A stretch of DNA of 64,000 nucleotides from Roseovarius litoreus. GTDB lineage: Bacteria > Pseudomonadota > Alphaproteobacteria > Rhodobacterales > Rhodobacteraceae. The notes beneath the pieces are model-generated. The model was not told the DNA's origin. It ran no database searches and saw only the letters and a program-made list of their open reading frames with translations. The stretch lies in NCBI RefSeq assembly GCF_900142765.1, contig NZ_FRCB01000006.1, positions 124,001 to 188,000 on the forward strand, given 5' to 3'. Both the position numbers and the translations under genes were made by a program. Positions 55,576 through 64,000 of the stretch are shown here, piece by piece; the stretch's first letter is position 1, and every line of letters begins with the position of its first letter.

Positions 55576-57189
55576 TCAGGCGTGATCCTGCAGGATCATG
55601 TCGCTGGCCTTCTCTCCGATCATGATCGCCGGTGCATTGGTGTTTCCCGACACGATGCGCGGCATGATCGCGCAATCGGCAACCCGCAGCCCGTCTATGC
55701 CGCGCACCCGAAGCCGGGGATCGACCACCGCTGCGTCATCCACACCCATGCGGCAGGTGCCTGTCGGATGATAGATCGTGGTCGAGTTGCGCCTGATCCA
55801 GTCCAGTGTGCCCGCGTCATCCTCGGCGGTGCCGGGGGCGGGGTTGTGACTCGTGGCGATTTTCTCGGCAAGCGGGCTGTGGCTGGCGATGCTGCGCGCG
55901 ATATTGACCCCGTCGATCATCGTGCGCCTGTCGGTTTCCGTCGCCAGGTAATTCGGCCTGATCGCGGGATGCCTCTCCGGATCGGCGCTGCGCAGGCGGA
56001 TCTCCCCGGTGCTTTCGGGGCGCAGTTGGCACACCGACATCGTGAAGGCCGAGAACGGGTGCACCCCCTCGCCGGGGCTGTCGGCGGACCAGGGTTGAAT
56101 GTGGAACTGGATGTCCGGCGTTTCCAGATCGGGCCGGGTGCGCAGAAACCCGAAGGCCAGACTGGCCGCCATCGCCATCGGCCCGCTGCGCCGCGTGGCA
56201 TATTCCAGCGCAATCAACCCTTTGCGAAAGAGCGACCGCACCTCGTCATTCAGGGTCGGTTCCTTGCAGCGAAAGACCAACCGTGCCTGTAGATGATCCT
56301 GCAGGTTGCGGCCCACCTGGTCGCGCTCCAGATGCACCTTTATCCCAAGCGCCTCGAGATGCGCGCCATCGCCGATCCCTGACAGCATCAGGATCTGCGG
56401 TGATCCGATTGCGCCTGCCGACAGGATGACCTCGCGCCGCGCCCGCATCTCGGACCGCGTGCCGCGCGCATCCCGCAGCCGCACGCCATAGGCGTGCCCG
56501 CCATCGATCAGCACGGCCTCGGTCAGGGTGCGCGTGAGGATGGTCAGGTTGGGTCTGGCCTTCACGTCGCGCGTCAGGAACGCGGCCGCCGCCGAGCAGC
56601 GCCGCCCGTTTCTGGCGGTCAGTTGGAAATATCCCACCCCCTCTTGCGCGCCATCGTTGCAATCCGGGTTGAACGGGTAGCCTGCTGTCTGCGCGGCCTC
56701 GATCCAGGCATCGCAAATGGGGCGCGACATCCGAATGTCGCTGACCGCCAATGGCCCGCCCGTGCCATGTGCAGGACCGTCCCCGCGCTCCTGATCCTGC
56801 GAGCGTTTGAACAGCGGCAGCACATCGTCCCAGCCCCAGCCGGTATTCCCCGCCTGCGCCCAGCCGTCATAATCCTGTGGTTGCCCCCGGACATACAACA
56901 AACCGTTCAGCGATGATGAGCCGCCCAGCACCTTGCCGCGCGGCCAAGCCAGCGCTCGTCCGGCCAGCCCGTCGTCCTCTTCGGTGTGATAACACCAGTC
57001 GACCGTCGGGTTATGCATGGTCTTGAAATATCCCACCGGGATATGAATCCAGGGGTTGGTGTCGGGGCCACCGGCTTCGACCAGCAGCACCCGATTGCCG
57101 GGATCGGCGCTCAGCCGGTTGGCCAGCACGCAGCCCGCCGATCCGGCGCCGATTACGATGTAATCATATTCCGTCCCTCTGCCTGTCAT
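55576..57189 (-). CDS. GMC-family FAD-dependent alcohol dehydrogenase (choline dehydrogenase-like)
   Basis: A 537-residue flavoprotein with the FAD motif VIGAGSAGCVLANRL, GMC signature 1 (GKVLGGSSSLNGLLYVRG), signature 2 (SAGAIGSPQILMLSGIG) and the active-site HPTGTCRMG. It oxidises an alcohol to an aldehyde, substrate unknown. The ATG at 57189 is chosen; an upstream TTG is also in frame. It follows the TRAP permease by 73 bases and probably acts on the imported compound. Confidence 0.9.
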   Translation of the reverse strand: MTGRGTEYDYIVIGAGSAGCVLANRLSADPGNRVLLVEAGGPDTNPWIHIPVGYFKTMHNPTVDWCYHTEEDDGLAGRALAWPRGKVLGGSSSLNGLLYVRGQPQDYDGWAQAGNTGWGWDDVLPLFKRSQDQERGDGPAHGTGGPLAVSDIRMSRPICDAWIEAAQTAGYPFNPDCNDGAQEGVGYFQLTARNGRRCSAAAAFLTRDVKARPNLTILTRTLTEAVLIDGGHAYGVRLRDARGTRSEMRARREVILSAGAIGSPQILMLSGIGDGAHLEALGIKVHLERDQVGRNLQDHLQARLVFRCKEPTLNDEVRSLFRKGLIALEYATRRSGPMAMAASLAFGFLRTRPDLETPDIQFHIQPWSADSPGEGVHPFSAFTMSVCQLRPESTGEIRLRSADPERHPAIRPNYLATETDRRTMIDGVNIARSIASHSPLAEKIATSHNPAPGTAEDDAGTLDWIRRNSTTIYHPTGTCRMGVDDAAVVDPRLRVRGIDGLRVADCAIMPRIVSGNTNAPAIMIGEKASDMILQDHA

Positions 57190-57262
57190 GCACCGTCGGC
57201 CCCGGTCCTGTGGCTTGGACGCGACCGCCCGCAAGGGGCGGCCGCGCCGGTCGTTTCCGCGA

Positions 57263-59203
57263 TCATGCCGCCGCCTCGGGCACCTTTTTCTGGCGCGTCA
57301 CGAAGGCATAGGCACATATCGGCACGAACAGGGCGGCTTGCGCCAGGAAGAATATGTTTCCCTGATCCGTCATACCAAGGAACCCCGCAAAGGCTGCCAG
57401 ACCGATGGTCCAGCGTTCCCATCCGCTCAGGTTTCGGAACACGTGACCATAGCACGCGATCGACACCGTCAGCTGGATCAGCAGCACCTCCAGCAGAGGG
57501 GGCACCACAGCCCATGTCAGGTTCGGAAAGCTCATCAACTCCGGCGAGAAGACGAAGGCGAACGGAATGATGAAGGTGGTCAGCGCGATCTTCATCGATT
57601 CCCCCGCCGTCTTGAGGAAAGACGCATCCGCCAGTTTCGCCGCCGCCAGCACACTCACCGCGATTGGTGGCGTCAGGGTCGAGAACACCGCGAAGTAGAA
57701 CACGAAGAAATGCGCCTGAAGCGGTGGCACGCCGATTTGCTGCATGAACGGCACCAGCGCCAGCGCCACGATCAGATAGGCCACCGGGGTCGGCAGACCC
57801 ATGCCAAGCACCAGCGACACGCACATCGCACCCAACAGCAGCAGAAGCTGGCTGTCCGGCAGATACTGCACCAGAACCGCGCCAAGACGGCCCGACAGGT
57901 TGGTGGTCAGCATGACCTGCCCCAAAGGCCCGACGGCGATCAACAGAAGCGACAGGATGGCGACCAGATAGAAGCCTTCTTCCATCGCACTGTAGAGCCG
58001 CGCCCATTTCGGGCGGTATTTGCCCTGGAACATCGCAAGCCCGAGCGCGATGATGATGCCCCAAAGCCCCGCGATCGCCGGTGAGCGATAGCCAAGCAGC
58101 AGCCACAGCACCACACCGAACGAGATCACGAAGGTCGGCAACAGTCGGATGATCATCTCGCGGTCGACCTTCTCGGTCAGCCTCGGCAATTCGTGACGGC
58201 GCGCATAGATGACGATCGCGATGCCGACGCCCACCAGATAGAGCAGGCCTGGGATCATCGCCGACAGCGCCACGTCGATATAGGGCAGGTTCAGGAAACT
58301 GGCGATGATAAAGGCCGCAAGCCCGAGGATCGGTGGCATGATCTGCCCCGCGGTCGAAGCGGTCGCCTCGATCGCACCCGCCATCTGCCCGCTATAGCCG
58401 TAGCGTTTCATCATCGGAATGGTCAGACGCCCCGTCAGCACCACGTTTGACACCGCCTGTCCCATGATCGAGCTTACGATGCCCGACCCGATCAGCGCGG
58501 GGCCCGCCGCGCCACCCGGAAGCCTGCGGCCCGTCGACTTGCCGACCTCAAGCACCATGTCCAACATGCCGACGCCAAGCAGGATCGCCGCATAGATGAT
58601 CAGGAAATAGATCGCGTCGGCGGCAACCTGCGCCAGATAATAGAAGCCCTGATTTGTTCCGAGGCCGATATAGTTCATCACGAATTCGGGCGAATATTGC
58701 GGCGTCACGAAAAGCGGATTTTCGATTTTGTATCCGAGAAAGAAATACGCGATCGCAATAGACACCACCGTGGTCAGCAACCATCCCCAGTGAATGAAAG
58801 TCAGCATCAGGATCGAGATGGTCATCATCCAGCCGAAGATCATGTCGGTCTCGTTGAAGAACGGCTGTGAAACCTCAAGCTGTTGGGCATTCAGACGCAC
58901 ATAGCCCATCGCGATCGTGGCCATCACAAGCCCCACGACCGCAAACACCATGCGCGGCCAGAAGAAAGGGCGGATCGGCCGGATCATCTCGGTTTCCGGA
59001 TCGGCAATGCCGAGCTTCTCGTCACACAGGTTACGCACCGCCAGAAGGCCGGTCATCATCACGATACCAAGGATGAAATTGGAGTAATGCTCCGAGGAGT
59101 TGCTCGTGAATCCGAACGCGGCGAAGCCGATATAAATGGTCATCAACAAGCCGATCAGCAAGAACGGTATGTCGGTCGCTTTACGCAGAGTCTTCCAGGC
59201 CAT
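57263..59203 (-). CDS. TRAP transporter fused permease (DctQM type, TAXI-associated)
   Basis: A 646-residue membrane protein joining the small 4-segment part (about residues 1-150) and the large DctM part (from about residue 180 with GVGMLDMVLEVGKSTG and IMPPILGLAAFIIASFLNLPY). It works with the TAXI binding protein encoded upstream and imports an organic acid or related solute. Confidence 0.92.
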   Translation of the reverse strand: MAWKTLRKATDIPFLLIGLLMTIYIGFAAFGFTSNSSEHYSNFILGIVMMTGLLAVRNLCDEKLGIADPETEMIRPIRPFFWPRMVFAVVGLVMATIAMGYVRLNAQQLEVSQPFFNETDMIFGWMMTISILMLTFIHWGWLLTTVVSIAIAYFFLGYKIENPLFVTPQYSPEFVMNYIGLGTNQGFYYLAQVAADAIYFLIIYAAILLGVGMLDMVLEVGKSTGRRLPGGAAGPALIGSGIVSSIMGQAVSNVVLTGRLTIPMMKRYGYSGQMAGAIEATASTAGQIMPPILGLAAFIIASFLNLPYIDVALSAMIPGLLYLVGVGIAIVIYARRHELPRLTEKVDREMIIRLLPTFVISFGVVLWLLLGYRSPAIAGLWGIIIALGLAMFQGKYRPKWARLYSAMEEGFYLVAILSLLLIAVGPLGQVMLTTNLSGRLGAVLVQYLPDSQLLLLLGAMCVSLVLGMGLPTPVAYLIVALALVPFMQQIGVPPLQAHFFVFYFAVFSTLTPPIAVSVLAAAKLADASFLKTAGESMKIALTTFIIPFAFVFSPELMSFPNLTWAVVPPLLEVLLIQLTVSIACYGHVFRNLSGWERWTIGLAAFAGFLGMTDQGNIFFLAQAALFVPICAYAFVTRQKKVPEAAA

Positions 59204-59298
59204 GGAACGTATCCCAGTCGGTTTGCTTGAAGTTTGAAGCTGAAAAGCGAGTTGCCGCTACGTATGAAACCGCGGCCCTGCCTGCCTCGCTTTGAAAG

Positions 59299-59328
59299 GG
59301 CCGACCGATCCCGCAGGGTCGGTCGGCC
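59299..59328 (-). terminator. hairpin between TAXI protein and TRAP permease genes
   Basis: Two 13-base arms (GGCCGACCGATCC with GGGTCGGTCGGCC, one G-U pair) and a four-base loop, 36 bases after the binding-protein stop. Confidence 0.6.
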
Positions 59329-59364
59329 ATGTCGTCACGACATATCGCCTTCAGGTGCAGGCGA

Positions 59365-60444
59365 TCACTTGACCTCAGGATAGGTCATCGGGTCGCATTT
59401 CTCGGTCAGCTCCCACCAGCCAAGCTCTTTGAACGCGCGGATCGCACCGGGATGGGCGTTTTCCTCGGACAGACCGCAGGTCATCAGCTCGGGGTTCCAG
59501 ATGTTCCAGAGCGCATGAAGCTCTTTCATCTTGGGTCCGATCTCGGCCACGGCCTTGACCAGCTTATAGGCGGTCTCTTCGCTGAAATCCTCGTGCGCGG
59601 CCTTGTAGGCGCGGTTGAAGCCGACACCCAGAGGCTCGTCCTGATGCGGCAGCGTGTTGGGCGGCAGGGTCACGTGGATCCAGGTGGCGTCGAACTGCTC
59701 GTTGAGCTTGTCGACGATTTCCTTGGTCACGCCGAGGTAGCAGATTTTCTTGCCTGTCGCCTCAAGCTGGCGCACCGGGCCGGGGATCAGGAAGTTGGTC
59801 AGCGTCGGCTCGGCGCCGATCGGGGTCACGGCGGCATCCGTCGCACCGTCGATCAGCTGCTGTGTCAGCTGGCCGGGAGTCATGTGACGGATATCCGTGT
59901 TCTCCGGCGTCACGCCATAGCCGTATTCCAGGAACAGCCGGCTGAACACGCCCCAGTCCGACTGGCCGCGCAGACCAAGCGAAATCCGCTTGCCCTTCAG
60001 ATCGGCCATCGTCTTGAGCGAGCAATCGAAGGTCGCAAGGAATTTGCCCTGGCCCCACCATGCCTCACCGTAAAGCAGCTTCCACGGAATCTGCACCGGC
60101 TCGGGCAGGAATTCCGCCATGCTGCCCTGACCACCCTGATAGGCGACCTGAATCAGCGTATCCTCGGTCGCGAAAATCGAGGTTTTTCGTTTCGATTCGT
60201 TCAACGCCATTTCGCGAATGTTGTAATTGTAGCCCGGAGTCTCCTGCGGCAGGATCATGACCTCGGATTGCGCCTGAATCAGCTGGTTCATCAGGATCGT
60301 GTCGCCTGCCATCGGCCCGCATCCAAAGGGGCAAAGCAGAACGGGGATGGCCTCTACGGCCTGTGCGGCGCGGTCGCCGCCAGCGATCGCGGTCAGGCTG
60401 GTGACGGCGGCCAGCGCCAGAGTTTTCATTTTGAGTCGTGGCAT
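59365..60444 (-). CDS. TAXI-family TRAP transporter substrate-binding protein
   Basis: A 359-residue exported protein with a signal peptide ending near AQA (about residue 29), then the TAXI fold (VLLCPFGCGPMAGDTILM, KTMADLKGKRISLGLRG). It binds the solute for the fused TRAP permease. The start at 60444 follows GGGAGGAA. It is divergent from the SDR-amidase-TSUP operon across 154 bases. Confidence 0.88.
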   Translation of the reverse strand: MPRLKMKTLALAAVTSLTAIAGGDRAAQAVEAIPVLLCPFGCGPMAGDTILMNQLIQAQSEVMILPQETPGYNYNIREMALNESKRKTSIFATEDTLIQVAYQGGQGSMAEFLPEPVQIPWKLLYGEAWWGQGKFLATFDCSLKTMADLKGKRISLGLRGQSDWGVFSRLFLEYGYGVTPENTDIRHMTPGQLTQQLIDGATDAAVTPIGAEPTLTNFLIPGPVRQLEATGKKICYLGVTKEIVDKLNEQFDATWIHVTLPPNTLPHQDEPLGVGFNRAYKAAHEDFSEETAYKLVKAVAEIGPKMKELHALWNIWNPELMTCGLSEENAHPGAIRAFKELGWWELTEKCDPMTYPEVK

Positions 60445-60598
60445 ATGTTCCTCCCATAGGACTGTGCAATTTGGCGTTTCGGACCTGTTGGCCACTGACG
60501 CGTTCTCATTATGCAAGACAATCTATATCACTAGCTGGACGAATTGTCATCAACGCGATAGGCTCGAAGGAAGAATTTTACCCAAAGGGGGGCGGCCC

Positions 60599-61366
60599 AT
60601 GGCGCTGGTGCAGGACAATCCGATCGAGGTTGCGGGGCGGTGCTATCTTGTGGCCGGTGCCGCAGGGGGATTGGCAAGGCCGATCGTTGCGGCACTTCTC
60701 AAGCGCGGTGCGCGGCTCATTTTGATGGATACGGATGAAGCGGGCCTCGACGCTATGATCGCGGACCATGGTTCGGAAAACGCGCTCTCCTTCACAGGCG
60801 ACATCACCGACAAGGCCGCACTGGATGCGGCCGTCGATCTGGGCCAGACCCGCTTTGGCCGTCTCGACGGCGGACTGAACGCCGCCGGATTGTTGCCCAT
60901 CGCGGCCTCCGACACGATGGACGCCGAGCTTTTTCGCCGCTGCATAGATGTGAACCTCACCGGCGCATTTCTCTTCAGTCAGGCTTTGGCGCCCGCTTTG
61001 CGTGCCGCAGGCGGCGGCCGGATCTTGCATATCGCCTCGGTGTCAAGCACGGTCTCGAACCCCGCCTATGCCGCCTATGCAGGCTCCAAGGGCGGTCTGG
61101 CGCAGGTCGTGCGCGTGCTGGGCCGCGAATGGGCCGCTGATGCGATTACGGTCAATGCTATCGGCCCGGCTCTCACCGAAACGGATCTGACCCGGAACTA
61201 TCTTTCGAATCCCGCCTTCCGCGCCAAGGCGATCGGCGACATTCCCATGGGTCGCCTCGGCCTGCCCGAGGATCTGATCGGGCCGGCTTTGCTGCTCTTT
61301 GGGCCTGGCGGTGCGTTCATCACCGGGCAAACCATCTACGTGGACGGAGGACGTACCCTTGTCTGA
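60599..61366 (+). CDS. short-chain dehydrogenase/reductase
   Basis: A 255-residue SDR with NAAGLLP and AYAGSKGG (Tyr-x3-Lys). The cofactor loop reads VAGAAGGLARP, so the third Gly of the usual G-x3-G-x-G is Ala. Asp after strand 2 (ILMDTDEAG) suggests NAD(H). AAGGGG precedes the start. It overlaps the amidase start by eight bases. Confidence 0.82.
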   Translation: MALVQDNPIEVAGRCYLVAGAAGGLARPIVAALLKRGARLILMDTDEAGLDAMIADHGSENALSFTGDITDKAALDAAVDLGQTRFGRLDGGLNAAGLLPIAASDTMDAELFRRCIDVNLTGAFLFSQALAPALRAAGGGRILHIASVSSTVSNPAYAAYAGSKGGLAQVVRVLGREWAADAITVNAIGPALTETDLTRNYLSNPAFRAKAIGDIPMGRLGLPEDLIGPALLLFGPGGAFITGQTIYVDGGRTLV

Positions 61367-62672
61367 CAGCGCATCCCATCGCGGCCTCGCCGCTCAGCGC
61401 CGCGCGGCGACCCATGCCGCCGACCCGGAGGCTCTGGCCGAGCAGATCCACACCGCCGCCTCGACCGGCGAAGACCGCATCGGAGCATGGGAGGTGCTGG
61501 ACCGCGACGCCATTGTCGAACAGGCGGGCCGACTGATGACGCGCCCGAATTGGCAGGACCTGCCACTGGCCGGTGTCGCCGTCGGGGTGAAGGATATTTT
61601 CGACACGTCCGATTTCGTGACGGCCTATGGCTCGCCGATCTATGCCGGGAACCGTCCGGCGGCGGATGCGGCCGCGGTTGCGGCTCTTCGCGCGGCAGGG
61701 GCGATCCTGCCGGGCAAGACGGTGACCACTGAATTTGCCTATTGGAAAGCCGGCAAGACGCGCAATCCTCGCAACCCGGATCACAGCCCTGGTGGCTCGT
61801 CGGCGGGATCCGCCGCCGCTGTTTCTGCGGGCATGGTCCCCTTGGCCATCGGCTCGCAAACCGCCGCCTCCACGATCCGCCCCGCCGCCTATTGCGGCAT
61901 CGTGGGCTTCAAGCCCAGCCTGCACCGGATCAGCCTTGCAGGCGTCAAGGGGCTGGCGGGCTCGATGGACACCGCCGGGTGCTTCGCGCGCGATGTGGCG
62001 GATGTGGCGAGCCTTGCCAGCGTGTTGGCAGGCCGCCCGGATTGGCGCGATCCGGCTGGACCCGGTGGGCCTGCGCCGTCCCTGCATCTTGCCATCACGC
62101 CCGAATGGGACATGGCCGCACCCTGGATGCGCGACGCGCTCGACAGCATCGCCGCATCACTAGCCGCGCTTGGCGCGCCCATCACACGCGCGCCCGCGCC
62201 AGCCGCCTTCATTCCGCTTGCGCAGGTGCAGACCCGCCTGATGGCCGCCGAAGCCGCCCGCGACCTTGCGACCGAAGCGCGCTTTCACCGCCATAGCCTC
62301 AGCGAGCCCTTGCAGGAGCTGATCTCCACCGGGCAGGCCATGCCCCCTGAGCAGCAAGAGGCCGATTACACCGCGCGCGACAGCGCCTTGGCGCAGCTTG
62401 ATGCGCTCTTTGCCGGGGCGGACATCCTCTTGGCGCCGAGCGCCCTGGACGAAGCCCCCAGGTTCGAGACCGGCACCGGCAGTCCCGATCTCAGCCGCGC
62501 ATGGACCCTGCTTGGCCTGCCCTCGATCACGCTGCCCGCAGGCCTTGGCCCCAACGGTCTGCCAATGGGCCTTCAGCTTGCCGCGCGGCCGGGCCGGGAT
62601 CGGGCACTTCTGCAAGCGGCCCGCTGGATCGAAGCGCATCTGGCACCGGACAGGCGCCATGCAGTCGCTTGA
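61359..62672 (+). CDS. amidase signature family hydrolase
   Basis: A 437-residue amidase with Lys78 (VGVKDIFD), Ser147 (DHSPGGSSAG) and Ser171 in GSQTAASTIRPAAYCG, the Ser-Ser-Lys triad. The second serine loop has AAS in place of GGS. The start is a TTG at 61359, eight bases inside the SDR end, supported by GGAGG at 61346-61350. It would hydrolyse an amide brought in by the TRAP system or made from it. Confidence 0.85.
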   Translation: MSDSASHRGLAAQRRAATHAADPEALAEQIHTAASTGEDRIGAWEVLDRDAIVEQAGRLMTRPNWQDLPLAGVAVGVKDIFDTSDFVTAYGSPIYAGNRPAADAAAVAALRAAGAILPGKTVTTEFAYWKAGKTRNPRNPDHSPGGSSAGSAAAVSAGMVPLAIGSQTAASTIRPAAYCGIVGFKPSLHRISLAGVKGLAGSMDTAGCFARDVADVASLASVLAGRPDWRDPAGPGGPAPSLHLAITPEWDMAAPWMRDALDSIAASLAALGAPITRAPAPAAFIPLAQVQTRLMAAEAARDLATEARFHRHSLSEPLQELISTGQAMPPEQQEADYTARDSALAQLDALFAGADILLAPSALDEAPRFETGTGSPDLSRAWTLLGLPSITLPAGLGPNGLPMGLQLAARPGRDRALLQAARWIEAHLAPDRRHAVA

Positions 62673-63432
62673 CGCTCTCATCCAGTGGCTGCAGCCGCTG
62701 CCCCCGCCCGTGTCGCTGCTGGTGATCTTTCTGATCACCATCGTCGGTGGCGTGTTGCGCGGCTTTACCGGCTTCGGCGCCGCAATGGTCATCATTCCCG
62801 TGGTGGCGCTGGTGACCTTGCCGCGTGATGCGGTGGTCTTTCACGCGCTGATCGAGATACCCACGGCACTGCAGCTTCTGCCTGACGGGCTGCGCCATGC
62901 GCGCCGCTCCACGGTGCTGCCGATGATGCTGGGCCTGATCCTCGCCGTGCCGGTGGGCATGTTGCTTCTGGTCAGCCTGCCGCCCGATGTGATGCGCGTT
63001 GCGATGTCCATTGCGGTGCTCGGCCTTGTGACATTCATGTGGGCCGGTGTGCGTCTGCCGCCGCCGCGGGGCAACTGGGCCGGGATACTCGGGGGCACCG
63101 CCGGGGGCATCCTTCAGGGCAGCGCAGGGGTGGGCGGCCCGCCCATTGCCGCCGCTCTCATGGCGCGCCGTGACGATGCGGGCGAAACACGTGGCAATGT
63201 GCTGGTGATGATGGCGCTGATCATCCTCGTATCGATCCCCGCGCAATACGCGTTCGATCTTTTCAATCGTGAAGTGGTGATCCTCGGGGTGATGATGGCC
63301 CCGGCCTATATGCTGTCCACGGTCTTCGGGGCCTGGCTCTTTCGCAGGACGGGCGGGCGCAATTACCGCGCCATCGCCCTCGGCATCCTCGCCATGACCG
63401 CAATCGGAACGCTTGTGGCCTCGATTTTGTAA
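62659..63432 (+). CDS. TSUP family transporter (TauE/SafE)
   Basis: A 257-residue membrane protein with eight predicted segments and the TSUP pattern GVLRGFTGFGAAMVIIPV in the first repeat and GGILQGSAGVGGPPIAAA in the second. TSUP proteins move sulfite, sulfoacetate, or other small organic anions. The start overlaps the amidase end by 14 bases, so the products may be used together, for example to export a product of the amidase step. Confidence 0.88.
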   Translation: MQSLDALIQWLQPLPPPVSLLVIFLITIVGGVLRGFTGFGAAMVIIPVVALVTLPRDAVVFHALIEIPTALQLLPDGLRHARRSTVLPMMLGLILAVPVGMLLLVSLPPDVMRVAMSIAVLGLVTFMWAGVRLPPPRGNWAGILGGTAGGILQGSAGVGGPPIAAALMARRDDAGETRGNVLVMMALIILVSIPAQYAFDLFNREVVILGVMMAPAYMLSTVFGAWLFRRTGGRNYRAIALGILAMTAIGTLVASIL

Positions 63433-63441
63433 GCGCGCGGC

Positions 63442-63915
63442 TCAGTCGATCACGAACAGGGGTTGCCCGTATTCGACCATCTGGCCATCCGTCGCAAGGA
63501 TCGCCTTGACCGTTCCCGCGCGTGTCGACTCGATCGTGGTGAAAAGCTTCATCACCTCGATGATGCACAGAGGCGTTCCCACCTCGACTTGCGTGCCCAC
63601 GGTGACGAATTCCGCCTCTTCGGGCGAGGGGCGGCTGTAATACGTGCCCACCATCGGGGCGACCACCTGATTGCCGCTAACCGGCGCTGCGGCGCTGTCC
63701 ACCGGGGCCGAACTCTCCGGAGCCGGGCTCGCCGCAGCAGGTGCAGGAGCCGCCGCCGGGGCAGGGGCCGCCGAGACCTGCGCCGGTGCCGGATCCGAGG
63801 CGCCCTTGCGGCGGATCAGGATCTTCGCGCCCTCAAGCTCAAGCGAAACCTCGTCGCAATTGCTGCTGTCGACGATCTTCACGATTTCGGCAACGTCACT
63901 GTAGCTGAGCGTCAT
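63442..63915 (-). CDS. accB: biotin carboxyl carrier protein of acetyl-CoA carboxylase
   Basis: A 157-residue carrier: N-terminal domain (DEVSLELEGAKILIRRKG), an Ala/Pro-rich linker (about residues 43-80), and the biotinyl domain with Lys123 in EVMKL. It carries carboxybiotin in fatty acid synthesis or in a related carboxylase. It follows another gene by 7 bases on the minus strand, so is not the first gene of its operon. Convergent with the TSUP gene; the gap is nine bases. Confidence 0.9.
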   Translation of the reverse strand: MTLSYSDVAEIVKIVDSSNCDEVSLELEGAKILIRRKGASDPAPAQVSAAPAPAAAPAPAAASPAPESSAPVDSAAAPVSGNQVVAPMVGTYYSRPSPEEAEFVTVGTQVEVGTPLCIIEVMKLFTTIESTRAGTVKAILATDGQMVEYGQPLFVID

Positions 63916-63922
63916 GGGGTCC

Positions 63923-64000
63923 TCATTCTTCCTTGTCAGGGGTGTCTTGATCCGAGTGGAACGTCTTGGCAAAACTTTGCGCGGCTTCTTTCATGCGTGG
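63923..64000 (-). CDS. 3' end of the gene upstream of accB
   Basis: The last 25 codons of an open frame, ending in the acidic tail TPDKEE and TGA at 63923-63925. The start lies beyond the window. It is 7 bases before accB, which suggests coupling. The fragment is too short to name. Confidence 0.55.
   Translation of the reverse strand, partial: PRMKEAAQSFAKTFHSDQDTPDKEE

Overview
The window is about 64 kb of GC-rich DNA from an alphaproteobacterium, most likely a Rhodobacteraceae (Roseobacter-type) member. The evidence is the gene order aroA/cmk/rpsA/ihfB/lapA-like/trpF/trpB, the alphaproteobacterial class II type of EPSP synthase, and the density of ABC, TTT and TRAP uptake cassettes. No phage, transposase, integrase or CRISPR locus was recognised. 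Start sites were chosen from visible ribosome binding sites and family starts. Functions come from motif recognition by eye, without database searches.

Left part (1-22.4 kb), mostly core genome: the 3' end of aroA; an accessory block (isochorismatase-like hydrolase, CaiB-type CoA transferase, a 2Fe-2S/ASKHA corrinoid-activation protein, tRNA-Gly(CCC)); cmk, rpsA, ihfB, a LapA-domain protein, trpF, a methyltransferase and trpB. Then come DM13, DUF2237, ABM-domain and serine hydrolase genes, pth, an FkbM-type methyltransferase, rplY, an lldD-like gene, trpA, ychF, a MltB-type lytic transglycosylase and tRNA-Ser(GCT). Intergenic repeats include two clusters of TTCGAA-centred palindromes, one large inverted repeat and a 4 x 11-bp tandem repeat.

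Middle part (22.6-40.8 kb), a catabolic island. A minus-strand series encodes a PotABCD-type ABC importer with two different ATPases, two short-chain dehydrogenases, an amidase, a CE4/PuuE-like deacetylase-fold hydrolase and a CobW GTPase with a small Cys-containing partner. Upstream lie a regulator with two winged-helix domains and an overlapping substrate-binding-protein homologue that has no signal peptide. Divergently, an AraC regulator precedes hyuA/hyuB-type hydantoinase/oxoprolinase genes. The best inference is uptake and stepwise hydrolysis of a cyclic imide, hydantoin or related amide.

Right part (40.9-64 kb): a two-component system next to two PepSY paralogues that flank a decayed cytochrome b561 gene. 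Next is a ten-gene, IclR-led minus-strand operon (acyl-CoA ligase, citryl-CoA-lyase-like protein, SDR, TctC-TctB-TctA, SDR, a polytopic membrane protein, quinone oxidoreductase). Last is a TRAP-TAXI/GMC-oxidoreductase operon, divergent from an SDR-amidase-TSUP operon. The window ends in accB and the 3' end of an upstream partner gene. The right two thirds is therefore a row of substrate-specific import-and-degradation cassettes, each with its own regulator or divergent promoter region.
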